Of a stretch of DNA of 64,000 nucleotides, positions 25,731 to 35,196 are shown in pieces. Position 1 is the stretch's first letter, and the number at the start of each line of letters is the position of its first letter. Under the pieces are notes generated by a model. That model was not told the DNA's origin. It searched no databases and was given only the letters and a program-made list of their open reading frames with translations. The stretch covers positions 124,001-188,000 of the forward strand of contig NZ_JAUJZH010000013.1 in assembly GCF_030486595.1 (NCBI RefSeq), written 5' to 3'. The stretch comes from Variovorax ginsengisoli (GTDB lineage Bacteria; Pseudomonadota; Gammaproteobacteria; Burkholderiales; Burkholderiaceae_C). The position numbers and the translations under genes were made by a program.

Positions 25731-26138
25731 ATGAGCCAACTGATTTCATCCCTGATGCATGCGAGCGTCCACAGCGCAGGCATGGACGACACGGTGGCGC
25801 AGGTCGAAGCATTGCTGGTCGACAAGCGATTGAGCTGGGTCCCGGTCATCGAGCCCTCGAAGCGCGACGCCATCGGCGTCATCAGTGCTTCGGACATCGT
25901 CGGCTTCCACGCCCGGTCACGTGACGCCGCCACCACGCGAGCATGGCAGATGTGCACCTACAAACCGATCGTGGTGGACATCGAGACACCCATCGCACTG
26001 GTCGCGGCGCTCATGGTCGAACGAAGCGTCCACCATGTGGTCGTCACCGACCGCAACGGCATCGCGGGCGTGGTGTCGTCGCTCGATTTTGTCCGGACTT
26101 TCGTTCCAGACCGCGGCGGCCCGAAGACGCTTCCATGA
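25731..26138 (+). CDS. two-CBS-domain protein
   Basis: This 135-residue cytoplasmic protein is made of one CBS pair: LLVDKRLSWVPVIEPSKRDAIGVISASDI and then MVERSVHHVVVTDRNGIAGVVSSLDFV. CBS pairs bind adenine nucleotides and report energy state. No effector domain is attached, so it would act as a free sensor or partner. It is the first gene after an FNR-type promoter, consistent with induction at low oxygen or redox stress. Confidence 0.9.
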   Translation: MSQLISSLMHASVHSAGMDDTVAQVEALLVDKRLSWVPVIEPSKRDAIGVISASDIVGFHARSRDAATTRAWQMCTYKPIVVDIETPIALVAALMVERSVHHVVVTDRNGIAGVVSSLDFVRTFVPDRGGPKTLP

Positions 26139-26168
26139 ACATGGCGGGGCCGTCGCGCCGGCCTCCGC

Positions 26169-26459
26169 TCAATTCACCGAATCGGCCGCCAGCGACCACG
26201 GAAGCTCGAAGTCGGCGGTCTGCAGCAGCACCGGCTTCTCAGGATCGTGCCGGTAGTGCCGCATTGCCGCCCCCTCGATCCGGTCGGCGTGCTCCCGACA
26301 CGCCTCGACGAGGCTGTCGCCCCCTCCCTGGGCGCCGAAGATGTCGCGCAACGCATCTTCGGTTATCTCCGCCACGACGCGAGGGCCTCCGTCGCCCTCC
26401 GGATAGATCGCGAACAGAACGCTCGCTCGATCGAAGCAGTAGATCGCATCGGTGGTCAT
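26169..26459 (-). CDS. DUF1488-family protein
   Basis: This 96-residue protein contains VLFAIYPEGDGGPRVVAEITEDALRDIFGAQ and ends VLLQTADFELPWSL, the pattern of DUF1488 proteins. These are small soluble proteins of unknown role that often sit in stress regions. It is transcribed away from the BON gene and has its own FNR-type box at 26532-26545. Confidence 0.75.
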   Translation of the reverse strand: MTTDAIYCFDRASVLFAIYPEGDGGPRVVAEITEDALRDIFGAQGGGDSLVEACREHADRIEGAAMRHYRHDPEKPVLLQTADFELPWSLAADSVN

Positions 26460-26531
26460 GGGATGGCTCCTGTGTCTTTTCGCGCCTTCACGGCGAGACT
26501 GTCAGAGTGAAGCCGAACCGGCGCCCGCGCC

Positions 26532-26616
26532 TTGCGTCAGATCAAGGATCGCGAATGGCGCGCGTTGGCGCCGACTTGATCCAGCGCAAGTCGCGCCGCA
26601 GCCCACTGCCTACAGT
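26532..26616. promoter_or_regulatory. divergent FNR-type boxes for DUF1488 and the first BON gene
   Basis: TTGCGTCAGATCAA (26532-26545) serves the minus-strand DUF1488 gene. TTGATCCAGCGCAA (26576-26589) is followed after 21 bp by TACAGT (26611), a -10 for the BON gene. Box centres are 44 bp apart. Confidence 0.75.
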
Positions 26617-26689
26617 GGCCCAAGCAGCATCGCAACACGTGTTTCTCGGGTGCGAAATCCGCAAACCTGTCTGTCATGAAAGGAATCAT

Positions 26690-27343
26690 ATGAAATCCGA
26701 CGTCCAACTCAAGGAAGACATCCTGGCCGAGCTGAAGTGGGACCCGATCGTCAATGCCACCGATGTCGGCGTGATCGTCAAGGACGGCGTCGTGACGCTG
26801 ACCGGCCACCTCGCCAGCTTTGCCGAGAAATACGCCGCCGAGCGGGCGGCTCAGCGAATCGGCGGGGTCAAGGCCCTGGCCGTCGAGATCGAGGTGCGGC
26901 CGCCTTTCGCCCACAAGCGAACCGACGCCGAGATCGCTTCGGCCGTGGACAGCGCGATCCAGTGGAACTCCCTGGTGCCGAAAGGCAAGGTCCACCCGAT
27001 CGTGGAAAAGGGCTGGATCACCTTGAGCGGCGAGGTCGAGTGGGACTACCAGCGGCGTGCCGCGGAAGCCTCGTTGCGCAATCTCCTCGGCGTCGTCGGC
27101 GTCACGAACCTGGTCAAGGTCAAGCCGAAGGTGGACGCGACAGGCCTCGGCAAGAAGATCCAGGATGCGCTGGTTCGCCAGGCCACCCGCGAAGCGAGGC
27201 ACATCGATATCTCGGTCGATGGCGGGCAGGTGACGCTCGAGGGCAAGGTTCACTCCTGGGCCGAACGCAAGGCGGCACAAGGTGTCGCGTGGGCGGCTCC
27301 GGGCGTCTCGAGCGTGATCAATCACCTGCACGTCGGCGCCTGA
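26690..27343 (+). CDS. three-BON-domain stress protein (copy 1)
   Basis: This 217-residue protein holds three tandem BON domains of about 60-70 residues, each with a VxVxxGxVTLxGxV-type core (DGVVTLTGHL, KGWITLSGEVEW, GGQVTLEGKVHSW). There is no signal peptide, unlike OsmY, so it is probably cytoplasmic or peripheral. BON domains bind phospholipid and support envelope integrity under stress. It is a close paralogue of 41430-42083 and 52925-53584. The start MKSDVQLKED follows AAAGGAATC. Confidence 0.9.
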   Translation: MKSDVQLKEDILAELKWDPIVNATDVGVIVKDGVVTLTGHLASFAEKYAAERAAQRIGGVKALAVEIEVRPPFAHKRTDAEIASAVDSAIQWNSLVPKGKVHPIVEKGWITLSGEVEWDYQRRAAEASLRNLLGVVGVTNLVKVKPKVDATGLGKKIQDALVRQATREARHIDISVDGGQVTLEGKVHSWAERKAAQGVAWAAPGVSSVINHLHVGA

Positions 27344-27374
27344 CCCACCTCTCGAAGCTTTGGGGGACCTTGCC

Positions 27375-27938
27375 ATGTCATCGAAGATTCTCTTGGCGAT
27401 GCTCGTTGCCGTGGCAAGTGCCGGAGCGACCGCCGCCGACTACACGGCGCCCGGTCAACTGAGTCCCGCATCGACGCCGACGCAGAAGATTCGCGATGCC
27501 GCAAGCAAGGCCGCCCGCGATGCACAGATCGCCGCACAGAAGGCGGCCGACGCAGCCAAGGCCGCGGCCGAGCAGAGCCAGGTGAATGCCGGCAAGGTCT
27601 CGCAAGCGATCGCCGAGGCCATCCGCCGGGCGGCGAAAAAAGCGGCGGATTCGGCGAACCGCTTCGAGGAGAAGGCGTCGGAATCCGCCAGCCGGGCGCT
27701 CGATGCCAGCAAGGAAGCCGCGCTCAAGGCCCAAGAAGAAGGCAAGAAGGCGTCCGCCGCCACCAGGGAAGCTCTCGCGAAGGCCGAGGCGGCAGTCCAG
27801 AGCGCCATGGCTGCCAGCAAGGAAGAAGCCGAGGCGGCCGCTGGCGCAGCGCGTGAGGCGCTGCAAAAGGCCGCAGAGGCCACCCGGCAGGCGGCGCAGG
27901 CGGCGAAGGATGCGGTGGCCAGGACGGCCGGCAAATGA
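27375..27938 (+). CDS. exported alanine-rich coiled-coil protein
   Basis: This 187-residue protein has a signal peptide (VAVASAGATAADY). The mature protein is almost wholly Ala/Lys/Glu heptads (for example AAQKAADAAKAAAEQ) from about residue 45 to the end, predicted as one long helix or coiled coil. Such composition resembles LEA-like or histone-H1-like low-complexity proteins and some lipoprotein-type spacers. It is 31 bp after the BON gene and likely cotranscribed. A role as periplasmic desiccation or envelope protectant is a guess. Confidence 0.7.
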   Translation: MSSKILLAMLVAVASAGATAADYTAPGQLSPASTPTQKIRDAASKAARDAQIAAQKAADAAKAAAEQSQVNAGKVSQAIAEAIRRAAKKAADSANRFEEKASESASRALDASKEAALKAQEEGKKASAATREALAKAEAAVQSAMAASKEEAEAAAGAAREALQKAAEATRQAAQAAKDAVARTAGK

Positions 27939-27949
27939 ACGCCTGCCCG

Positions 27950-28558
27950 TCAAGCCGTCGCCGCGGCATACCCCACTGACTGCGCCAGCGTGATGCGCTG
28001 GTTCGGCGGCAGGCCCAGGGCCTGCGCCAGGCGGCGCCTGTCGATCAAGGCCCGGACCACCGTGCCCAGACCGAGCGCGGCGCAGCAGAGATAGACGTTC
28101 TGCGCCATGAACCCGGTGTCCGCGCCGGCAAGGAATGGCCGGTCTTCCGATGCGGCATCGACCATGCGGTCCAGCTCGGCCACGTAGACCAGGTTCAAGG
28201 GTGCCTGCGCCACGAAATCCTGTACGCCGGTGGCGCTGCGCAGATCCTCCGGGCTGACCAGAAGCAGGCGGTTCGTGCGAGGGTCATACCGGTAGGTCCC
28301 CTCGGCAAGGACGGCGTAGACATCGACCTCTTTCCAGTCGCGCGCCGAGGGCGCGGTACGTCCGCCCACCTGCTCGCGATTGACGCCCGAAGCTGCCCAG
28401 AGCAAGGCGGAGAGCGCCGCCGGCGGAATCGGATCGGGCCGGAACGAGCGCGTGCTGTGGCGCCGCTTGAGCACCTGGTCGAGCGTCGCCTGCGCGGGCA
28501 TGGCCGGCGCCGGCAGCTTGAAGTCATCGGTTTCGAGGTTCAACGGAAGGGTCGACAT
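27950..28558 (-). CDS. nitroreductase-family (SagB-type) flavoprotein
   Basis: This 202-residue protein of the FMN nitroreductase fold has RRHSTRSFRPDPIPPAALS near the start, LLWAASGVNR, then GADTGFMAQNVYLCCAALGLGTVVRAL and VGYA near the end. It is close to the small nitroreductase/SagB-type oxidoreductases found beside universal stress genes. It probably uses FMN and NAD(P)H; the electron acceptor is unknown. AGGAG fixes the start. An FNR-type box lies upstream at 28613-28626. Confidence 0.85.
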   Translation of the reverse strand: MSTLPLNLETDDFKLPAPAMPAQATLDQVLKRRHSTRSFRPDPIPPAALSALLWAASGVNREQVGGRTAPSARDWKEVDVYAVLAEGTYRYDPRTNRLLLVSPEDLRSATGVQDFVAQAPLNLVYVAELDRMVDAASEDRPFLAGADTGFMAQNVYLCCAALGLGTVVRALIDRRRLAQALGLPPNQRITLAQSVGYAAATA

Positions 28559-28612
28559 GACAAGACTCCTGAGACGACGCGACAAGGATCGCGCAATGCC
28601 CCCGCCATCTCT

Positions 28613-28680
28613 TTGACCTGGCGCAATCGATTCGATGCTTGCGCGCGATCAAACCGCCCGCGAATCGGGCGACCTACCGT
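28613..28680. promoter_or_regulatory. divergent FNR-type boxes for the nitroreductase and groEL2
   Basis: TTGACCTGGCGCAA (28613-28626) and TTGCGCGCGATCAA (28639-28652) have centres only 26 bp apart. A -10 TACCGT (28675) for groEL follows the second box after 22 bp. Confidence 0.75.
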
Positions 28681-28716
28681 ATGCGGCATTCGTCCAATTT
28701 CACCGGAACCATCGCC

Positions 28717-30351
<1,635 letters not shown>

Positions 30352-30362
30352 GGAGCCTGGCC

Positions 30363-30779
30363 ATGCGTCGTTTGCTGCCCGTCGCCGCCGCGCTGCTCGC
30401 GGCCGCGCACTGCGCCGGTGTGATCGCGCGCGATGCGCCGGTGCCGGTCCTGGCCCCGGGCGCATACCTCAGCGGCGGCGTCGGCGACAACGAAAGGCAG
30501 CGCATGCGCGAGAGCCGCGACCTCTTCAACCTGCGCCTCGCCTTTGCTGAAGTCGGCACCGGCGCCTACATCCCGGGTGTCGAGGTCCTGATCGAGCCGG
30601 TCGGCCCGGGGCCCTCGTACGGGCCATTCGTGGACGTCGGCCCGATCCTCTACGTGACGCTGAGGCCGGGCACGTACCTCGTTCGCGCCACCTATGCCGG
30701 CGTGGTCCGTTCGGCGACCTTGCGGGTGGGAAAGGGCGCGACGGCTGCCACGCTCTACTGGCCCGTCATCCCTGGCTGA
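30363..30779 (+). CDS. small exported protein of unknown function
   Basis: This 138-residue protein has a signal peptide (LLPVAAALLAAAHCAGVIA). The mature part contains PGVEVLIEPVGPGP and ends YVTLRPGTYLVRATYAGV, resembling a small beta-sandwich of the carboxypeptidase-regulatory type. GAGGAG precedes the ATG, 11 bp after groEL, so it is probably cotranscribed. I do not recognise the family with certainty. Confidence 0.7.
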   Translation: MRRLLPVAAALLAAAHCAGVIARDAPVPVLAPGAYLSGGVGDNERQRMRESRDLFNLRLAFAEVGTGAYIPGVEVLIEPVGPGPSYGPFVDVGPILYVTLRPGTYLVRATYAGVVRSATLRVGKGATAATLYWPVIPG

Positions 30780-30923
30780 GCCTGCCGCTGCACGGCGGTC
30801 CCGAACGCCGGAAACACCGGCCGCGCGCCGGCCCGCAAGGCCCGCCCGTGAAGATTCGGCCGCCGCGCGCCATCCGACTTTTCGAGGGAGCCGGCGACGT
30901 GCACCAGCGGGCAACCGATCGCC

Positions 30924-31631
30924 TCAAAGGTCCAGCTTGGCCACCCTCTTCAACGCATTCCGCAAGCCCGCTGCCGCGGGATTGCGGGTCTTGCCTTCGA
31001 CGAGCACCTGGCTCGCCGAGACGGCTTCGCCGTAGTAGGCCCGGTTGAGCGCATCGTCGATATCGATCACTGATCCGTCCATGGCCAGGCCCATGAACAC
31101 GCCCTGGACCGTCGAATAGGCAACGAACGCGCTGTCGAGGGAAGCACTGCCGGTGACGCCTTTTTTCCAAAGCGAGAATGAAGCCGAGGCGTCTGAACCG
31201 AGCTTGACCTTGCCTTCGTACAGCGCCTGCAAGGCCTTCTGCGTCCGCACGACCAGCACGGTCTGGGTCGTCGATGCGCCGACCTGGAGGCCAATGCTGG
31301 CGGACACCATGCTGTAGAACACGGGGCCGGCCCAGGCGCCGGTCTCCGGGTCGCGCACCAAGAGCGTCCCCTTGCCGGCGGAGCCCCCGACCAGTTCGGC
31401 CGCCTTCACGATCTGCGGAAAGATCAGCACGGCCTTGGCCTGTGCCAGCGCCTGCCTGAAATCTCCCAGATCCGGGTTCTGCGCGAAGGCATTGACCGTC
31501 GCCTCGGCCTTCCGGACCCACGCGGCGGCGGCGCTGTCGTCGTCTGCCGCTCGGACCGGCAGGCCACCCAGCGCGGCGGCGAGGCCGAGGGCCGCGCCCG
31601 AGACAATGACGCATCGCCTTGCGGGGTTCAT
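30924..31631 (-). CDS. SYLF/Ysc84-domain lipid-binding protein
   Basis: This 235-residue exported protein has an Arg-rich Tat-like or Sec signal (MNPARRCVIVSGAALGLAAA). A SYLF/Ysc84 domain follows, with AKAVLIFPQIVKAAELVGGSAGKGTLLVR, FYSMVSASIGLQVGAS, TQTVLVVRTQKALQALYEG and GVFMGLAMDGSVIDID. SYLF domains bind phospholipid; bacterial members are periplasmic stress proteins of unclear task. The conserved YYG near its end (RAYYGEAVS) is present. A GGAGC ribosome site precedes the ATG. Its upstream region carries an FNR-type box with TACGAT 21 bp downstream. Confidence 0.88.
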   Translation of the reverse strand: MNPARRCVIVSGAALGLAAALGGLPVRAADDDSAAAAWVRKAEATVNAFAQNPDLGDFRQALAQAKAVLIFPQIVKAAELVGGSAGKGTLLVRDPETGAWAGPVFYSMVSASIGLQVGASTTQTVLVVRTQKALQALYEGKVKLGSDASASFSLWKKGVTGSASLDSAFVAYSTVQGVFMGLAMDGSVIDIDDALNRAYYGEAVSASQVLVEGKTRNPAAAGLRNALKRVAKLDL

Positions 31632-31695
31632 GTGTAGCTCCAGAAAAAGGGAAGCGTGTCGCTCGCCTCCGATGGCTCTTTCGATAACTGCTCCG

Positions 31696-31805
31696 ATCGT
31701 AGAGAGGGCGACGTCGGGAGGATTGACCTGCGTCAAGTCGTAGGCTGCGCTCGGTGGCGAAGCTTGCGCGCGGTCAAGTTCGGACTCGGCCATCGGCTTT
31801 AGCGT
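31696..31805. promoter_or_regulatory. divergent FNR-type boxes for the SYLF gene and the 81-aa gene
   Basis: TTGACCTGCGTCAA (31723-31736) faces left with a minus-strand -10 TACGAT (31701-31696) after 21 bp. TTGCGCGCGGTCAA (31764-31777) faces right with TAGCGT (31800) after 22 bp. Confidence 0.75.
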
Positions 31806-31840
31806 CGATGTGTTCGTCCTCGCGCCAAAGGCAGCAGATC

Positions 31841-32086
31841 ATGAAAAAGCACTCGAAGCCCCGCCCCGCCCCCGGGCCGGGACGCACGCGCCGAGCCGCA
31901 GCCCCAACCCTTGACGAAGCGCCTGGAGGTGAGTCGCCCCGGCCCGTCTGGGATCCGGACCGAACCGACATCGAACGGCCGAACGAGCTGCCGGAACCTT
32001 CGATCGAGAGCGCGTCACGCGATGACGAGCCCGGCGGCGTGGAAGCGGCCGAATCGATCGTGAGGAAGGCCACGCCCTTCGAATAG
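31841..32086 (+). CDS. small charged hypothetical protein
   Basis: This 81-residue protein is rich in Pro, Arg, Glu and Asp (MKKHSKPRPAPGPGR start, WDPDRTDIERPNELPEPS middle) and is predicted to be disordered. It has no signal peptide or known domain. The well-formed FNR-type promoter upstream supports its being a real gene. Its function is unknown. Confidence 0.6.
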   Translation: MKKHSKPRPAPGPGRTRRAAAPTLDEAPGGESPRPVWDPDRTDIERPNELPEPSIESASRDDEPGGVEAAESIVRKATPFE

Positions 32087-32212
32087 ACGCCGGCCGTCAT
32101 CGTCCCGATACCGACGATTGACACACTGTTTCCGCTCGATGCGCCAGGTTCGCGATCGCTTTGCGAGGCCCGAATATCTTGGAGTCATGGAATCAATCGC
32201 GCACAGGAGACC

Positions 32213-32425
32213 ATGATGAACGCCTCACATGCATCCCAAGCCTATGAACTCCGCTTCAACGCCCTCGCCACAGACCGGCGTTCTTTTTCGTTTCCCTGCG
32301 ACGCCGCGGGGCATGTCGACCTGGATGCGCTGAGCCAGCGTGTATTCAACAACTACCTGTATGCCCGCGCGATGATGGGCCGGGAAGTGTCGTGGCCGGA
32401 CGTGCGTCCGAGCACGACGCATTGA
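32213..32425 (+). CDS. small conserved hypothetical protein
   Basis: This 70-residue protein begins after ACAGGAGACC; ATGs at 32213 and 32216 are both possible. The sequence YELRFNALATDRRSFSFPCD and then LDALSQRVFNNYLYARAMMG resembles a family of short hypothetical proteins in Burkholderiales stress islands. It is soluble, with one Cys. It ends 14 bp before the L,D-transpeptidase. No function can be given. Confidence 0.6.
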   Translation: MMNASHASQAYELRFNALATDRRSFSFPCDAAGHVDLDALSQRVFNNYLYARAMMGREVSWPDVRPSTTH

Positions 32426-32439
32426 TCGTCCGCGCCCAC

Positions 32440-33312
32440 ATGCCTGGCTGCCGCCGCCACTTCATCGCCGCGTTGGGGTTGGCCCTGGCACTGATCGTTT
32501 CGGGAGCCTGCCGGGGCCAGAGCCCGCCAGGGCCCGGCGACCTGCGTTCCGCCTACCTCGAACAGGTCGATCGGCGCCTGGTCGTGCCGCCCGACGAGAG
32601 CCTGCGCTACACCCGGATCATGCTCGACGCGCTGGCCGCCGCCGCCGCCGACCTGAGCGCCCCGCAGTACCTTGCATTGGTCGACCGAAGCCCGAACGTC
32701 CAGGCCATCTTCATCTTCTGGCTTGCACCGGGCGCGGTGCCCGAACCGATCGGCGCGTCACCGGTCTCGACCGGACGCGGCGGCGAGTTCGACCACTTCC
32801 GCACGCCGCTGGGCGTTTTCGAGCACACGCTCGCCAATCCCGATTTCCGCGCCGAAGGCACCTTCAACCAGAACGGCATCCGCGGCTACGGCCTCGCCGG
32901 CATGCGGGTCTTCGATTTCGGCTGGCAGCAAGCGGATCGCCTGTGGGGACGCGGCGGCACCAGCACCATGCGGCTGCAGATGCATGCGACCGATCCGGAC
33001 CGCCTGGAGCCCCGCCTCGGCACCGCGCAATCGAAGGGGTGCATCCGCATACCGGCCGCGCTGAATCGCCTGCTCGACCGCTTCGGCGTGCTGGACGCCG
33101 ACTACCTCCGGGCCCGCGACGAAGGCGCGCCGCCGTGGGTCCTGCCGGCCACGCAGACGCCGGTCGACGGCAGCGGACGCCTGCTCGTCGTCGTCGATAC
33201 GCAGCGGACGGAGCGGCCCGCCTGGGCCGCTGGGCCGGCCCTCGTTCGGCCTGGCCCGAAGCGGCTGAGAGTTGATCGGGCGCAAGAAGCCGCCGCGCCC
33301 CGCCTTCCTTGA
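32440..33312 (+). CDS. YkuD-type L,D-transpeptidase family protein
   Basis: The protein has 290 residues from the ATG at 32440. A hydrophobic export segment (FIAALGLALALIVSGACRG) may be a lipoprotein signal, though the SGAC context is imperfect. The catalytic domain has LGVFEHTLANPDF, MRLQMHATDPD (the conserved His) and the nucleophile motif SKGCIRIP. YkuD enzymes link peptidoglycan or attach lipoproteins through a Cys thioester. The C-terminal 60 residues are low-complexity. The start could be upstream (TTG at 32422), but the chosen ATG places the signal at the N-terminus. Confidence 0.82.
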   Translation: MPGCRRHFIAALGLALALIVSGACRGQSPPGPGDLRSAYLEQVDRRLVVPPDESLRYTRIMLDALAAAAADLSAPQYLALVDRSPNVQAIFIFWLAPGAVPEPIGASPVSTGRGGEFDHFRTPLGVFEHTLANPDFRAEGTFNQNGIRGYGLAGMRVFDFGWQQADRLWGRGGTSTMRLQMHATDPDRLEPRLGTAQSKGCIRIPAALNRLLDRFGVLDADYLRARDEGAPPWVLPATQTPVDGSGRLLVVVDTQRTERPAWAAGPALVRPGPKRLRVDRAQEAAAPRLP

Positions 33313-33351
33313 GCCAGGCGCCGCATTTTTATCGACGGATGTCCTGCCGTC

Positions 33352-33392
33352 TTGACGCTGATCAAGCCCGCCGCTGCAGCCATGGCGAGACT
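33352..33392 (+). promoter_or_regulatory. FNR-type promoter of phaC
   Basis: TTGACGCTGATCAA (33352-33365) is followed after 21 bp by GAGACT (33387), a weak -10. A second dyad, TTGATCGGGCGCAA (33272-33285), lies inside the transpeptidase coding end and lacks a -10 at the right distance. Confidence 0.65.
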
Positions 33393-33419
33393 CCAGCATT
33401 GCCGTCGAGAACCGAGAAG

Positions 33420-35162
33420 ATGGACGACCCGAAGGATTCACTGGACCGCACCCTGCATGCCGGCATGGCCTGGCTGACCCGGGGCCTGTCGCCCGCCTCC
33501 CTGATGCTTGCCTGGTCGGACTGGGCGCTCCATCTGGCCGTGCAGCCGGCGCGCGGCACGCAGGTGCTGATGGTCCGGCCCTGGTTGATGGCGATCGAAG
33601 CCGCCATCGAGGCGCTGAAGTCCGCGTCCGGCCGCCGCGCGCCGGAACCCTCCTGGAGCGAAAGCGATCGCCGGCTGTCGGACCCCGCGTGGGATACGTG
33701 GCCGTTCAACCTCTACCGCCAGTCCTTCTGCGCCGGCGAACAGTGGCTGCACGCGTTGACCGAAGGCGTGCCCGGCGTCGACCGCCATCACGAGCAGGTT
33801 GTGGCCTTCGCGGCGCAGCAGGTGCATGACATCTTCTCCCCGGCGAACGGGCTCGCTTCCAATCCGCAGGTCCTGCAGCGGACGGCGATGACCGGCGGAC
33901 TCAACCTGCTGCAGGGCGTGCAGAACTGGGCGGAAGACCTGCAGCGCACGCTTCGCCGCCTGCCGCCCCTGGGCGCCGAGGCCTTTGTACCCGGGCAGGC
34001 CGTCGCGGTGACACCTGGCAAGGTGATCCTGCGCAATCGCCTTATGGAACTGATCCAGTACTCGCCCACGACAGGGACGGTCCACCCCGAACCCGTGCTC
34101 ATGATGAGTGCGTGGATCATGAAGTACTACATCCTCGACCTGTCGCCGCACAACTCGCTGATCCGCTATCTGGTCGACAAGGGCCACACCGTGTTTGCGA
34201 TCTCATGGAGAAATCCCGGCGCCGAAGACCGCGAGCTCGGCATCGAGGACTATGTGGCCCATGGCCTGATGGCCAGCCTGGACGCCATCCGGGCGATCGT
34301 TCCCGACAGCCGCGTCCATGCGCTCGGCTACTGCCTCGGCGGCACCTTGCTCGCGATCGGGGCGGCCGCCATGGCGCGGGACGGCGACGATCGGCTGGCG
34401 ACAGTGACGTTGCTGGCCGCGCAGACCGACTTCACCGAGCCCGGACCGCTCGGCCTCTTCATCGACGAAAGCCAACTCACTTTCCTGGAGGACCTCATGG
34501 CACGCCAGGGGTACCTCGATGCCAGGCAGATGGCCGGCGCCTTTGCCCTGCTGCGCGCGGTCGACCTCATATGGTCGCCCATGGTTCAGAACTATCTCCT
34601 GGGAGAGCGCGCGCCGATGACCGATCTCATGGCGTGGAACGCCGACGGCACCCGCATGCCCTACCGGATGCACGCCGACTACCTGCGCCACCTGTTCCTC
34701 GAGAACCGACTGGCGGGAGGACATTTCAGCGTCGCAGGAAAGCCGGTCTCGCTGGGGGACATCAAGGTCCCGATGTTCGCGGTCGGCACGCGCACGGACC
34801 ACGTGGCGCCCTGGCGCTCGGTCTACAAGCTGAACCTGCTGTGCGACAGCGACATTCATTTCGTGCTCACCGACGGCGGCCACAACGCCGGCATCGTTAG
34901 CGAGCCGGGCCATGCGCACCGCAGCTACCGCATTCTTCGGCGTTCCGCGAATGCGCCCTATGTTTCGCCGGACGCCTACGAGGCTGACGCCGAGGCCGTC
35001 GAGGGCTCGTGGTGGCCGGCGCTCCAGGCCTGGCTGGCCGGCCACTCCGGCGCCCGGCGAAAACCGCCCGGCATGGGCAACCCGCGTCGAGGTCTGGCGC
35101 CGATCTGCGACGCGCCGGGAACCTACGTCCATTCCTCCCTCCCGACCGAAAGGAAGCCATGA
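33420..35162 (+). CDS. phaC: polyhydroxyalkanoate synthase
   Basis: This 580-residue PHA/PHB synthase has the lipase-like box GYCLGG with the catalytic Cys, FAISWRNPGAEDRELGIEDY, a late VGTRTDHVAPWRS (catalytic Asp region) and TDGGHNAGIV (catalytic His). It polymerises 3-hydroxyacyl-CoA. The N-terminal PhaC_N domain spans about 70-240. It belongs to a synthase subgroup common in stress islands rather than next to phaA. It is FNR-type controlled and followed by phaB. The start MDDPKDS fits family length; the frame is open to 33309. Confidence 0.9.
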   Translation: MDDPKDSLDRTLHAGMAWLTRGLSPASLMLAWSDWALHLAVQPARGTQVLMVRPWLMAIEAAIEALKSASGRRAPEPSWSESDRRLSDPAWDTWPFNLYRQSFCAGEQWLHALTEGVPGVDRHHEQVVAFAAQQVHDIFSPANGLASNPQVLQRTAMTGGLNLLQGVQNWAEDLQRTLRRLPPLGAEAFVPGQAVAVTPGKVILRNRLMELIQYSPTTGTVHPEPVLMMSAWIMKYYILDLSPHNSLIRYLVDKGHTVFAISWRNPGAEDRELGIEDYVAHGLMASLDAIRAIVPDSRVHALGYCLGGTLLAIGAAAMARDGDDRLATVTLLAAQTDFTEPGPLGLFIDESQLTFLEDLMARQGYLDARQMAGAFALLRAVDLIWSPMVQNYLLGERAPMTDLMAWNADGTRMPYRMHADYLRHLFLENRLAGGHFSVAGKPVSLGDIKVPMFAVGTRTDHVAPWRSVYKLNLLCDSDIHFVLTDGGHNAGIVSEPGHAHRSYRILRRSANAPYVSPDAYEADAEAVEGSWWPALQAWLAGHSGARRKPPGMGNPRRGLAPICDAPGTYVHSSLPTERKP

Positions 35163-35194
35163 AACCCGAAACGAATCCCCTCCTCGAGGCTTGA
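35159..35194 (+). other. 11-codon reading frame between phaC and phaB with a strong ribosome site
   Basis: An ATG overlapping the phaC stop (ATGA) with AAGGAAGCC before it encodes only MKPETNPLLEA before TGA; the phaB ATG lies 2 bp after that stop. It may couple translation of phaC to phaB, or be the head of a gene whose body was deleted. Confidence 0.4.
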
Positions 35195-35196
35195 CC

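Noticed and set aside
30807..30821. GCCGG-AAACA-CCGGC hairpin as a terminator between the exported-protein and SYLF genes
   Set aside because: The stem is short and no T-run follows, so termination is not supported.
33272..33285. FNR-type dyad TTGATCGGGCGCAA as a phaC promoter
   Set aside because: It lies inside the end of the transpeptidase gene and no -10 stands 21-22 bp downstream; the dyad at 33352 fits better.
33295..33330. GCGCC...GGCGC stem followed by ATTTTT after the transpeptidase stop
   Set aside because: The five-base stem has a 17-base loop and the T-run is offset by several bases; too weak to call a terminator.
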